Below are positions 28,126 through 39,305 of a stretch of 64,000 nucleotides of DNA, piece by piece. The DNA comes from Brachionus koreanus (lineage: Eukaryota > Rotifera > Eurotatoria > Ploima > Brachionidae). The position numbers and the translations under genes were made by a program. The stretch is taken from NCBI GenBank assembly GCA_016987375.1, contig PJRA01000412.1, positions 648,751 through 712,750 of the forward strand. Reading direction: 5' to 3'. Position 1 is the first letter of the stretch, and every line of letters begins with the position of its first letter. Below the pieces are notes generated by a model that did no database searches, was not told where the DNA came from, and worked only from the letters and a program-made list of their open reading frames with translations.

Positions 28126-29349
28126 TTATTGCTTTTCTAAAAATGACTGAAATTTAAATGAGCCATCATCTGGATTTGATGATGAATTTGGTTCGCTGAT
28201 CTGCTTCATTGTTGACGATAAGGCTTCATAATTTCCCTTAAAATATAAGCTAATTGCTTTTTGAAACAAAACAAGATGTTTTTTCATGACTTTAACTCTG
28301 TTTTCGTCCAAAAAGCTTATTTTAATTGCTACATCTTTTTTAAGATTTTCATATCTTTGTCTATAATTAGTTACTTCTTGTTCTAAATTTGCAATTTCAT
28401 GAAGTTTTTGTTCATTTGGCGGAACACTTCTTAGAGATTCTAAGTCAAATTTGTAAGCATCATATTCCAATCGAGCAGCTTCATAGTTCCTAATTGTCAA
28501 TAGTGTATCTTCCATTGTTTTTTGGCAAAGAGTTTTAAGACTAGAAGTGAATTGATTTAAATCTTGAATAAGAATTTCTCCTTGACGAACAAGTTGGCGT
28601 TGTGTCTCGCAATTAGAAGTAAATTCGTCGATCAATTCGGGTGATCTTTGAGCTAGACTAGCAAATGTATCACTTAGTGATTTTTGAGTATTGACCGTAT
28701 TTTGAAAATTTGTGGTCAAAGATACTGCTAGAGATAGCATGGTCTCATATCTTTGCTTAATTACTCGCAAATTCTTAATTTAATATATTTTTCAATAGAT
28801 TAATCATTCTTATTTAAAATATAAAATTACTTCTATTTGAGAATCAAGTTCAGGATCGACTGTTTTGCTAGTTTTACCTAGTTTTTCCGAAACAATTTGT
28901 CTCGTACATTTATAGGCACTTTTACTCCATTGCTTAAAAGTCTCAAAAGTCGATGCAGTTTTAGTTGCAAACTTGGCGGAGACCTCTCCGGCTGAAGACA
29001 AAACTGAACTTGAATGTGGCATATTTTGTGGAATGATGGAAGATAAATTGATGTTTATGTTTGGAATGGCACTATTCGATTTTGACTTTGGCACATTTTT
29101 ATGTGGACTTGCTGGGCCAGAAAAATCAGATGCTGCATCACCATTTAGTGTGCTATTTTTGTTTCGTTCCCCGATGCCAAAACTTGTATATCCTAAGTCT
29201 GATTCGTTTGTGGAAATATTCGAGTCCACAATCTGTGTGCCATTTAAGTCAATTGTCGAAAAGCCATTTGGCATGTCACCTGCTGATGTATCATCCAATA
29301 CTCTTTCATTTTGGATTGTTATTTCACTAAATTTAGCTGTTTGAGTCAT
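28126..29349 (-). CDS. ARFIP2: Arfaptin (AH/BAR-domain Arf/Arl-binding protein)
   Basis: Two exons, 29349-28831 and 28773-28126, with a 57-nt intron; 1167 nt, 388 residues. The N-terminal 120 residues are Ser/Asn-rich and disordered. An amphipathic helix region (TFETFKQWSKSAYKCT) follows, as used by arfaptins to bind PI4P on the trans-Golgi. The AH/BAR domain begins near residue 170 with KQRYETMLSLA. It contains the family signatures SLAQRSPELIDEF, CQKTMEDTLLTIRNYEAAR, LEYDAYKFDLE and VAIKISFLDENRVKVM. Arfaptins form crescent dimers that bind Arl1, Arf or Rac and shape Golgi carriers. Invertebrates usually have one gene, so the choice between ARFIP1 and ARFIP2 is nominal. The start is the first ATG, followed by a good coding frame. 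Confidence 0.92.
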
Positions 29350-30221
29350 TGCTTAATGCTTAACCAGTTTTTTTTTTGTTAATCTTAAATTCAAATTTAA
29401 ACAGAGTCTCATAAATCATTAGAATAAAATGTATTTTTAATTAAAATATTAAAGTTTTTTGTGTTTTTTGACTATAATTGAAATAAATTTTAAAATTCAT
29501 AAAAGTAAACTTGAAAAAAGTTTATGTAGACAAAAGATTATATGATGGATTTTCATTAGGCATTCAAGTATCTTTTTTATTTGAATATTTTAGGTCTGAT
29601 TATTTTTGAACGGTGCATTATGCTTCATATTGATTTAGAGAATTTTTGCAGTATATACTATAGCCAAGTCTTTTAGCTGTCTATGCTTCTTCAATTCAAA
29701 TAAAATTACAACTTAGATAAATTATTTATAATTATTATAATTTTTAGAAAATTTTAGATTCTCTCTTAATCGCATTCAAATATGTTTAAACAATGCGTAA
29801 TTAATCACTCAAATATGCCGGACTCTAAAATGATTCTTAATTAAAAGGTTGAATAAAATTCTCAATAAAAATGAATGCTTTTTTTTTTTAATAAATAAAT
29901 TTTTTCCAGTTCAAATTTTTGAATTTTTTCCAAAATTAAATAAATTATTGGAAAAAATTGAAAGCAAAAAAAAATTAGACGTAAATAAATAAATAATTTT
30001 TTGTGATATATTAGGAAAAGAGACATGTTTAATTAATTATTTGGACAGTATAAATTTAATTCCCGGACAAAACTGATGTCGACCTAGTTGAAATAATGTA
30101 TTGTTGAAGGTCATTTGGAGTTCAAAATAATTAAATTTAAAAAAGATCGTTATTTATTTTTATATGTGAAGTTAAATTGAATAAATTAATATATCAAATA
30201 ACTTTGATTTTAATCTTTAAA
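29350..30221. other. Spacer between divergent arfaptin and PRC1
   Basis: 872 bp of AT-rich sequence between two start codons pointing apart. Both promoters must lie here. No further gene is seen. Confidence 0.6.
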
Positions 30222-33200
30222 ATGGAACATACCGAATCCAATGAGGTCTCCCTAGCCGATTCAGGCGAAATATCCGGATCTTTGCTTGAGGATGAGCAAG
30301 AACTTTCTGATGAGATTGGACAGCTTTCCAACTACTCGAGCCGGTCAAAATCAAACCAACCATCACTGGCAAAAAATAAATCTAAACATTCAAAAACAAA
30401 GCCAAAAAAGAAGCAAAGTTCTTCCTTCAATAAGCATGTGGAAAAAGATTTAAAGCAAAATATGAAAGACTATTTTGCATACAATCTTAGAGCTTGTGAT
30501 TTCACCTTCTTGAAAGATTTTTACGATTTGCTCAACAAACTCGAAGAAGTTTGGAATCATATCGGATTTAATGCTGAAACCAAGCAACAGCGCCTTGAAC
30601 TTTTTTACAAGCATATGAGTGTAAGTCCATATTTTTTTATTTGTTTTAGAGTATTGATCACGTCACTGACTTTAAGAAGTATTAGTAGTTTATCTAGCAT
30701 AGACTAAATTTTAAGTATAATGATTTAAAACTATGAAAATTGACACCCGAATCAAAATTAAAATTCATTTCTTTTTATTTCTATTGTATCACTCACAATT
30801 TACCTTGGTAAAATTTTTCAACACTGCAAAAAGAAAACATACTTTTAGTCTTTTAAAAACAAATTATAAAATGATAGAATTTGCAAAAAAATTATTTAAC
30901 TTACACAATAAAGCTATGTAAATTTTACTTTTATAATAAACCAGCTGGATTATAATGAAAAATAAATTAATGGCTCTGATTTTTGAGACCATCATATTTT
31001 GTGTGAAAGGGTTCAGGCCTTTTCTGTCAGATTTGAACATTCCCCAACATTCTTTACCATACAGACAAGTCTTGCTTTTACTACAATGATGTATATTTAA
31101 AGATTTTATTTTCTTTGCTGTATCTAGCTGATTTCCATGTTGGTCGCAGCTTAGCAAAGACACTCTTTGCTCTAGATAATCTATTTTTATAGGTTTTGTG
31201 TGTGCAAATCGCCGAACTGATGTTAGTTCTTAAATATGTGAATTAGCTTACACATTCTGTTTGTCTACCATCAATTAGTGTTGGGTACCATTAGTTGTGG
31301 CCACTGGATGGTCAAAAAATGGTGTTGTCCGCTTTGATGAATGTGTACTAATATACAATTTAAAATATGAAAATTTTATAACGGTACCCAACATTATCAT
31401 TGATAGTGATCGGAATATTCAAAGTCTAAGTCTTCAAGCTTTGTTGTTTTTACCCTATGTATATCCCTCACACTTACAATTGTTTAGTTGATGACATAGT
31501 CAGTCAGCAAGAGTGTCGGACAGAGAACCCACCCTTATCTCATTTCTGTACACATTTTGAAGTTTTCAAATTGTTCCAGAGTCACGCTCCTCTGGGTATT
31601 GATAGAATTATTACTCACCAATTGTCACAAGTCATTTTATTTCCGTTCTGTTTTACTATGAGACATTTGAACAGTCTTCTGTGATGATTTTGCCGCCAAA
31701 TCTTGCTGAAGATGTTTTGCAATATCCCTGTTGTGATCCTTCCATCAACTTCCTACATTTCTGCTGCAACTTCATCAAAATCCGGGAATTTTCTGTTCTC
31801 CAGAGCCTTTAAAACAACTTCTTTTTTTTTTTAAATACATCTGATTTTAACTTATATAAAAATCCAATTTTTATAAAATTTTTTATCTCTAATTTACTTA
31901 TATCTGAATCATTGTTTATTTTTTTCTGCTTAATCAAATTAGAATAAAAAAAAAAAAACATATTTTTTTTGGCAACTGATAAGAGAAAATTTTTGAGCAA
32001 AATTTTATTGAAAAAAACATTTTTATTCGATTATGTAAAAACATGTTAATCAAACATTTTTGGTCTCAAACAGCATTTGACTTTAACCAAAGTCAGTGTG
32101 GCATCAAGAATAAATTTTACATCTCTTAAAATTTTAAATCAGTTTTTATTGATAAACTTAAACACAAGTTTTCAAAAGTTTTTAATTGTCAAACTTTAAA
32201 GACAAGAGGTGATTAAAAAAAAAAATTGTAAAATAAATTCAAAATTGATGTCTAAATTTAAAGTTTGAGAAAAATTGACTTAATTTTAAAACAAAATTTA
32301 TAATTTAGGACAACGCTTTGGAAATATTGGACAATGAAGAAGAGCTTGAGAGCAAAATTGGAGAGAAAATCGAAGAATATCACAAAAAAATTCGTGACAT
32401 ATGCTTCAAGCTGCATATACGTTACGATGAGTTGAAATTAATTAAAAACATAGACTCATTGACTCTACTAGAGCGAGAAGAAGCCTACAAGCAAGAATAC
32501 AAAAAACTGGAAAAAGAAGTAAAAAAACGACTTGACGAATACGAGGGCTTGTTGAATGAGGAGGCAAAATTTTGTGAAAAATTACTGCTGGACAAAACTG
32601 AGTACTTGGCCGGCAATATACCAAGTGAAGTTGACTTGAACAATTTGCAAAAAAGAATTGTCGAGCTAAAAAAACTATTCGAAACTAGAAAACGCGACAT
32701 GATTCAGCTCCAAATTGAAATAACCGAACTAAACCAGGAACTTGAGACATCTAGAAGCGACAGTTTTGCCGAAGCGATCATTTTCGAGTCCGTGGACAAC
32801 TTGAACTTGGGCGAACAGGACATGGAAAAAGCTATTGAACTCAGAGATCAATTAAAGCATAAAAAAGAGGTCTTAAACGAAAAAATTCGATCACTAAGAT
32901 CCAAAATAATGGAACTGTGGTCAAAATTGAATATTGAGAATACAGCTGTACTAACACTCTTGTCAGATAATGAACAAACGAGAGAAATGTCCAAGCGAGA
33001 GCTTGTGTCAGAATTGGAAGTTGAGCATGAACGATGCGTTGCTATTAAAATGGAAAATATGCAAAAGTTTATCGAGGCCATTCGGATAGAAATTCGCGAA
33101 ATGTGCCAAAAAATGTTCATTGGCGACAAAGAAATAAAGCAAATGAACCAGGAATTTATGTGTTTGACTGATTTTACTGAAGATTTGCTGACAATTCATG

Positions 33201-34303
33201 AAGAAAAACTAGAAGATCTTAAATTTAGATACATTGAATGTCAAAAGTTGTACGAACAGACATCCGAGTGGGCCAAACTGTGGGCAAAATTTGTTCAATT
33301 CGAAGAAAAGACCAAAGACCCGATGAGATTCAAACAGCGCGGTTACAGCATGCTTGAGGAAGAAAAGCAGCGAAAGAAATTCAACTCCGAGCTACCTAAA
33401 TTGGAAGAGGAGTTGAAAAAATTGGCTGTCGAATACGCATCTATGAATGGTGGCCAAGAGTTTACAGTATTTGGTCAGTCGTTTGCCGACTATATTCTTA
33501 CAACCAAATTGGACTATGAAGAGTCAAAGCAAAAGGAAAAGTTCGAAAAACAAGTTCTTAAAGACACACAGAAAAAAAATGAGAGTCGTTTCGGAAGCAA
33601 GCCCAAGACTCCTTTGGCTTTGAAAAACAAGAGAAAATTTTTGTCCAACAATAATCATTCGAATGTAAACACGCCGGTTAGACGTTCTAAGCTGCAAAAA
33701 ACTGATACGACTGCGAATACGACGAGTACGCCTGGCACAACCATTATTAGCTCGAATAAATCCGGTTTGGTCAGAGCCAAGATAAATTCAAATTTAAATT
33801 CTAAGTCTAAAATGGCAAAGAGAAAATCTCGAACGCCTGGAAACAAACGCTTGCTTAGACGATCCAAAATGCTCACCTGCAAGCCAGCCGATGATAAGGA
33901 CAATGACACTACTTTGAAGACAACATTTAGCTCTACTATTCAGAGCACAAATACTTCTAAGGTTAAACATAATTCGAGTAAGTGCCCACCGGTTAGTTGT
34001 TCATCGCGCTTTGTTCCAAATGTAAATCGCATGACATCAACAGCATCAAATACATTTATTGAGGAGAGTTGTGAAAATATCAGTCAAGATGGCTTTGTTA
34101 TGCAAGCAGCGGCCAAACTAAGCGAGATAATAACAACTAAAGGCGATTCTAAATTGTTTAATTGTGACATTAATTATACAGAGTTTTCACGTGATTTGCC
34201 CAAGCCAGTCAAATTTGGACATGATTCGACCAATTCGATACTTTCAACCAAGTCAACAAGCAAGACGAGTGCGACTAAAATCTCGATGAAGAGAGCAATG
34301 TAA
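30222..34303 (+). CDS. PRC1: PRC1/Ase1/MAP65-family antiparallel microtubule bundler
   Basis: Two exons, 30222-30620 (donor GTAAGT) and 32309-34303, give 797 residues in frame. An earlier in-frame ATG at 30177 would add 15 hydrophobic residues and is less likely. The N-terminus has an acidic and Lys/Ser-rich extension. The bulk is spectrin-like coiled coil (residues about 150-520). Family signatures are RRD-like ETRKRDMIQLQIEI, WAKLWAKFVQFEEKTKDPMR, the QRGYSMLEEEKQRKKF block and ESRFGSKPKTPLALKNKRK, which contains a TP site of the kind phosphorylated by Cdk in PRC1. A Ser/Thr-rich basic tail ends with SxFSRDLPK-type residues seen at PRC1 C-termini. PRC1 crosslinks antiparallel microtubules in the spindle midzone and recruits kinesin-4 and Plk1 during cytokinesis. 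The 1.69-kb intron contains a retrotransposon remnant on the opposite strand. Confidence 0.93.
30950..31815 (-). mobile_element. Dead RTE-like non-LTR retrotransposon in the PRC1 intron
   Basis: Minus-strand frames read, in order from 31810 down: ALENRKFPDFDEVAAEM and GILQNIFSKIWRQN, then MTCDNW-VIILSIP, then GGFSVRHSC, then DGRQTECV-FTYLRTNISSA, KNRLSRAKSVFAKLRPTWKS and YGKECWGMF. This is the order of landmarks in RTE-type reverse transcriptases (selection of N-K-PG-D, then DNWRGI-LLS-P, then GFR-GRSC, then Q-VE-F-YLG, then R--KA-GAF--L--IW, then YG-E-W). Stops and frameshifts are frequent, and the catalytic YADD region is deleted. No endonuclease domain is visible, so the copy is 5'-truncated. 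Confidence 0.85.
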
Positions 34304-37153
34304 AAAAAATTTAAATTATAAATCTAAAACCGGACATTTTGTCGTGCTCTACTTAGGTTGTCTTGTGCTCAATGCCAGTCAATTAATTTTAGCTTCGATT
34401 TCGGATTTGTTTAATCAGTTTTTACTAGTTATCTTTTTTTTTTGTCTTCTAAGTGTTTAATTTTTTTTATTACTAAAAACCGTAAAATCTGACAGAGAAC
34501 CGGTTACGTTTATGTTAAAGATTTTGTGGATTTTCGAATATATTTTAATTTCACTCTATAAATTCATAACTTTTAGATGAAAATTATTTGATTTAATTTT
34601 TTTTTCTATCATAATTTGTATATCTTAATTTTAAAAAAAAATATTTGATACAAATCAATTTTCTAACACAAATTTTCAATAAAATTTATTTAAAAAATCT
34701 TTTTAAAATAGATGAATTTAGCCGAGCAAATTTTAGCAAAATATTTTAAATATGAATATCAAATTGAAAATTTGATACATTATTGGCTTATGACATTATT
34801 GGCCTAATTAGAATTAACATTACCCAAATACGAACGAACGTCAGCTTGTAAGAAACTGTGATGTTCGACATCACTTTTTTACCAATCGAACAGCTGGATA
34901 TTAAACTGTGAAATCATTAAACAATCATGTCAAAATTAGTTAACATAAAACTATCATTGTACATAAAAATTGCTAAAAAACTTTATCCATTCTTCAGCCA
35001 TAGTTTTACCGGCTCTTGGCCTAGTGTTCCGATTTTTCTTAATAACAGTATAATTTGTCAACAATAAACTTAAATTCGCTAAATGACTCTTTTTCTTAGA
35101 GAACTTTTACTATCCAAGACCATATTGCTTCTGTTCCAAAAGCGAAAAACTTAAAGAAGAAAAAGACTATTAATAGACGATTTACCATTTAAATTTTAAT
35201 TTACAATACCAAAATCATACATATAAACAAAATTAATAATCATAAATCATCAAATCCTGTTATTAAAAATCAAAATATGAAATTTATAGCCAGTTTATTT
35301 TTTTAAGAGCATACAGTAAAATCCACTTAAAATTATAGTTTAAACAATTTTATTAAATTATAAAAGAATGTTAATCTAACATTTATTCAATAAAATAGAG
35401 AAAATTTTCAAAATCTGACACAATTTTGTTAAATTACAAATTTTCACACTAAAGTAAATTTGTATTCAGCAAAAAATTCAAATTCGATCCAACAATAAAA
35501 AATGCCAGTAAACAGTCAAACTTATTTCTTTTTTAAATGTAATTTCTTTATGAAATTAATAAAACAAATATATTTATGCAACTCAAATTTATTATGTAAT
35601 TGAATTTATTTTTTATAAAAAAATTAATTAATGAGAAGGTATAATCAGAAACTGTTCAATTAAAACTCAATATGCTCTAAGAAATGTTAATGAATATCTT
35701 GTTCTTTCAAAAGGAAATTTAATGATTATTATTTTTCTGTTTTTATAATCTATATTTTACTTTTATCTTAGAAGTAAAAGGGCTCATCATACTTTGTTTT
35801 GGTTTTGAACTTTGATCTTTTTGATTGAATTGAAAAATATTCTATCCACGATCAAGATGTTGAATTTTTATTTTCAATTTTGTAGTTATTACTGCTACAT
35901 GAAGCTAGTATTTATATTTTTTTTGTATCTGATAAATTAAGAAATTATTTAACACACAAAATAGCCTATTTTGTGTATTTTTTGAATTATTGAATGACTA
36001 ATTTGTGTAATTTCTTTATGAAATTAATATTTATATTAGATATATTTATGCGACTCAAATTAATTAGTGATTTAGATTTTAACTAGATAATAACAATAAT
36101 GTGTTTTGTTTATTTTTTTTCTAATTTTTAATTAAATAAAATACACCAGTTTAAAAAAAATTGAAATATAGTAAATTAAAATGTAAATATACAAATCAAC
36201 TGGAAAAAAAATGCTGATTAATCATTATTAGATCGTTTAATAAGAAAATATAAAAAAAATGCAATCTTTATTTGAATTTAAAATTCAACTAAGTTCTAAA
36301 TATAAAATTTACCTTTTTATTCATTAATAATGATTGTTCTAAACTAGTTTTGTTGTAGTTATTTAGACTATTAAAACATTTATTGAGATATTTCTTTTAT
36401 TAAGTCTTAAACATAAAAATATTTAATTTGAAATAAAATTGAAAGATCATTACAGAAATTTAATTTAAATGAAATAAGGCTTTATTTTTAATTTTTTTAA
36501 TAAGAATTACAAAAAAATGTTTGATTATTAGATTAAAAACAAAAATACATTTTGTGAACGTTTTGAATTGTTTGTGGAATTATTGGTATATGACGAATAA
36601 ATAAAGATAGAAAAAAAGTTGAAATTGATTTAATCAAAATATCAAGATAAATAAATTATTCATTTAGAAGTAATTAATTTTCAAGATCGTTTTATCTAGA
36701 ATTATTGTTTTATCTAGATTTATTGCGATTATTAAAACTCAAAATTCATTACTTATTTCCTTTGATAAATAAAAATGTGAAATATACTTTGAGTCTAAGC
36801 AATATTAAAAGGAAACACGCTTGGATGTCAAGTCTTAAAATGATTATAATTAAGAATAACTCTTTAACTGTAAATAAGTTTTTAAATGAATATAAAACTG
36901 CTTGCATCTAAATTCAATTTTTCTCCATGAATCTTTCAAATCTTTTTACATAATGTATAGCTTTTTTTAATTATTGTTGAATAGTTCTTTTTTAAAAAAT
37001 TTGAATCAACTTGACTTGTTATAAAAATGAAATATTTTTGGAACTTTTCTTCCACTTAAGAAATAAAAATTTCAATTTTTAAAAAAAATTTATTAAAAAT
37101 TCTGAGAGCATTTACAAAAATTAATAAAAAAAAAATCTCTTTTTTAATTTAAT
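34304..37153. other. AT-rich intergenic region after PRC1
   Basis: No gene is seen in 2.85 kb. The frame at 36705-36911 is isolated and low-complexity. Poly-A signal-like AATAAA motifs are common but uninformative in this base composition. Confidence 0.5.
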
Positions 37154-37771
37154 CTATGAAATTTTTTTTGTTTTCTGTGTGGTATTGGTTTTAATAAAAG
37201 GTGTAAATGAAAGAGTTTTAGGATGAAAATACAAATTTCTTGCCAGCATTCCATTTGACTCTTGCAAATTAAAGCTGTTTAAAATGTCCAATTGCTTTAG
37301 AAGACTTTTTCTGCGATTGTCATTCGAATTTTGAACCTTAGCCTGCAACAATTTAACAGGTTCGAAAGGCTTTTCACTTAGCTTAAAGTTAATATCCGGC
37401 AAAATGATGGCTTCGGTAGATTTTTTCTTATATTTTTTATTAAATGAATCAATAGTTGGAAGCCAAGTTTTAGTTCGAAGACGATGGTCACTATTTTTCA
37501 CTTTGTATTGAGAATTATTCAAATCTATTGATGGTTTTAACTTGATGTGATAAATGGATTCCCAACAGTCTTTTATCTGCTTTGAATTTTTTTCTAATGG
37601 ATTATTGAAAACATAATCTTTAATCAAAGACTCGGAATAATCTTCAATATGAAAGTAGTTTTCATTTTTTTCCTTATTAAAATTTTTGCTATTTAAGCTA
37701 TCTCTTCGTTTTACTAAGCTTGATGTCTCCACTAGCAATCGTTGATCGGGAAAATATTTTAAATTGCACAT
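37154..37771 (-). CDS. Uncharacterised basic protein, single exon
   Basis: An open frame of 205 residues from ATG at 37771 to a stop at 37154. Its composition is much less skewed than chance frames here (Trp, Cys, His and Pro all used), which supports coding. There is no signal peptide and no transmembrane helix. It is rich in Lys, Asn and Ser, with short recognisable patches such as KTWLPTIDSFNKKYKKKS and MLARNLYFHPKTLSFTPF. No domain is recognised; it may be a disordered or lineage-specific protein. The frame extends a few codons upstream of the ATG without another ATG. Neighbours give no functional hint. Confidence 0.6.
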   Translation of the reverse strand: MCNLKYFPDQRLLVETSSLVKRRDSLNSKNFNKEKNENYFHIEDYSESLIKDYVFNNPLEKNSKQIKDCWESIYHIKLKPSIDLNNSQYKVKNSDHRLRTKTWLPTIDSFNKKYKKKSTEAIILPDINFKLSEKPFEPVKLLQAKVQNSNDNRRKSLLKQLDILNSFNLQESNGMLARNLYFHPKTLSFTPFIKTNTTQKTKKIS

Positions 37772-38475
37772 TCTTAAAATTTTCAATTGAATTTAATTTA
37801 CTTTAAATTTATAGTTTCATTAGAGCTATTTATTCTATTTGTTTATTTTTGTTTATTGCTATTTTAAGAATATTTTAGATCTTCTTATCAAAGTACATTG
37901 TTTAGTCTAAGAGTTGAAGGAAAATGTGAGCCGATTTAATAATTTACATTTATTTTTCAATAAAAATTTAAATTTTTAATTTTAATATATTGTTTAAGCA
38001 TTTAGAATTTTTATTAAATCAAATAAAGGTAAATGCGTAATATGGTAATCTGAATTCAAGGCTGATTTATTGAATATTATAAATTAAAGAAAGCTTATAA
38101 TTACTTTAAGCAAATATTTTAAAAATGATCGATTTTTGTTATTTAGCTTAGAAATAAATAATATTTCGTCAAAATTGTTTTTTCTTGATACTCAAATGCA
38201 TCAACTTGACGAGCTCAATAGTAAATTTTAAGTAAGTTTTGAGCAGGCTAAATAAACTTGTTAAGTATATTTTTTCTCAGCAAATTCTAAAAAGTAAATA
38301 TACAATTTTAATTAAAGGATTTAAACTAAAAGGAAATTTTTAAAAGAGAATAAAAATAAATGTTTTAACTTAATTTTTATTAACTATAGATTAAAATTTA
38401 CAGATTTTTTGAAATGTCATAGAAAAATAATTCAAATTTCTCATCAAAATCTATAACATCAAATTTAAAATTTTT

Positions 38476-38700
38476 TTAACACTAGAAGCACCAAACGAGT
38501 CATTTTGACTCGTTTGAAAAATTTTTAAATCCTCATATCTTTTGAATGGATTTTTCAAATAAATATATCTTTTTTGAATTATGTAGATTTTAAAATTTTC
38601 TTTAAAAAATGATATTACTTTATAAAATTATTTTAGTATTTTTATAAAATATTTATGAATTAGAAATACCTGAAAAAATGCTTGGTGCTTCTAGTCTTAA
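38476..38700. mobile_element. piggyBac-like MITE flanked by TTAA
   Basis: The left end reads TTAA|CACTAGAAGCACCAAACG. The right end reads CTTGGTGCTTCTAGTC|TTAA. The inverted termini match over about 14 bp (ACTAGAAGCACCAA). A subterminal palindrome, CGAGTCATTTTGACTCG, sits just inside the left end. TTAA duplication is the hallmark of piggyBac transposition, and this terminal motif style (CACTAGAAG, GAGTCA-TTT-TGACTC) is frequent in piggyBac-like elements. The interior of about 200 bp is AT-rich and non-coding, so the element is non-autonomous. Confidence 0.85.
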
Positions 38701-38826
38701 AGGATACTGGGCAATTTGGAAAAAAATCCAAATTTTTAATTTTATGATATCTTTTTAAAGATCTCGGCACACTAATGCGCGAGTTAGTAAACTATTCAAA
38801 AAGACTGTCCAAAAATAAAATAATAA

Positions 38827-39305
38827 ATATAAATGAGCTTGGATTTCCAAAACTGACTTAAGATTATATTAAGTCTTTAACCTTTGGAATATATCAAATG
38901 AAACAGTGTATTCCGTACACAATAATACATCTAAGCCAAGAAGCGGATTATGTATGTGAATTGTTTCATGTGTTTCAAGAAATTATTCGTGTAAAAATTA
39001 AATCCAAGTTTTCGTCATATACTGTTCACAATACGTGGATTAGATTCTCTTCTATTTCATCAATGGATCCTATTCAAGAGTGGTATTGTGATTGTAAAGC
39101 TGGTGCAAGGGTTTTTGGTGCGTGTGCACATGTAACACATGTGGTATGGTATCTTGGACATGGAATTTATAATAGCGAAAAATTTTTGTTAAAAAAAGGC
39201 GAAAATTTTTATAACTTTTGTTTAGATTGTGATCGTGATGATTTAGAGGATTATGATTCTTCTTTAACTGAAAATGAAAACGAAATTATAACTGATAGTG
39301 AATAA
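38827..39305 (+). pseudogene. SWIM zinc-finger end of a transposase-like protein
   Basis: The frame runs from about 38839 (ELGFPKLT, then a stop, then DYIKSLTFGIYQ) into an open stretch at 38898-39305. It contains a SWIM finger CDCKAGARVFGACAH (CxC...CxH) followed by VTHVVWYLGH, then an acidic tail. This matches the C-terminal part of an invertebrate repeat family encoding 'SWIM-type' proteins (pattern FP-LT--YL--LT-G-YQ-KQA, then YC-CK-GAR--G-CAHV--V-WYLG). The N-terminal catalytic part is missing, and at least one stop lies upstream, so it is a dead fragment or, less likely, a captured exon. Confidence 0.75.

Noticed and set aside
30864..31684. Open frames in the PRC1 intron as separate genes
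   Set aside because: They coincide with pieces of the decayed RTE-like retrotransposon or its complement.
32442..33909. Several minus-strand frames inside PRC1
   Set aside because: Antisense shadows of the PRC1 coding exon.
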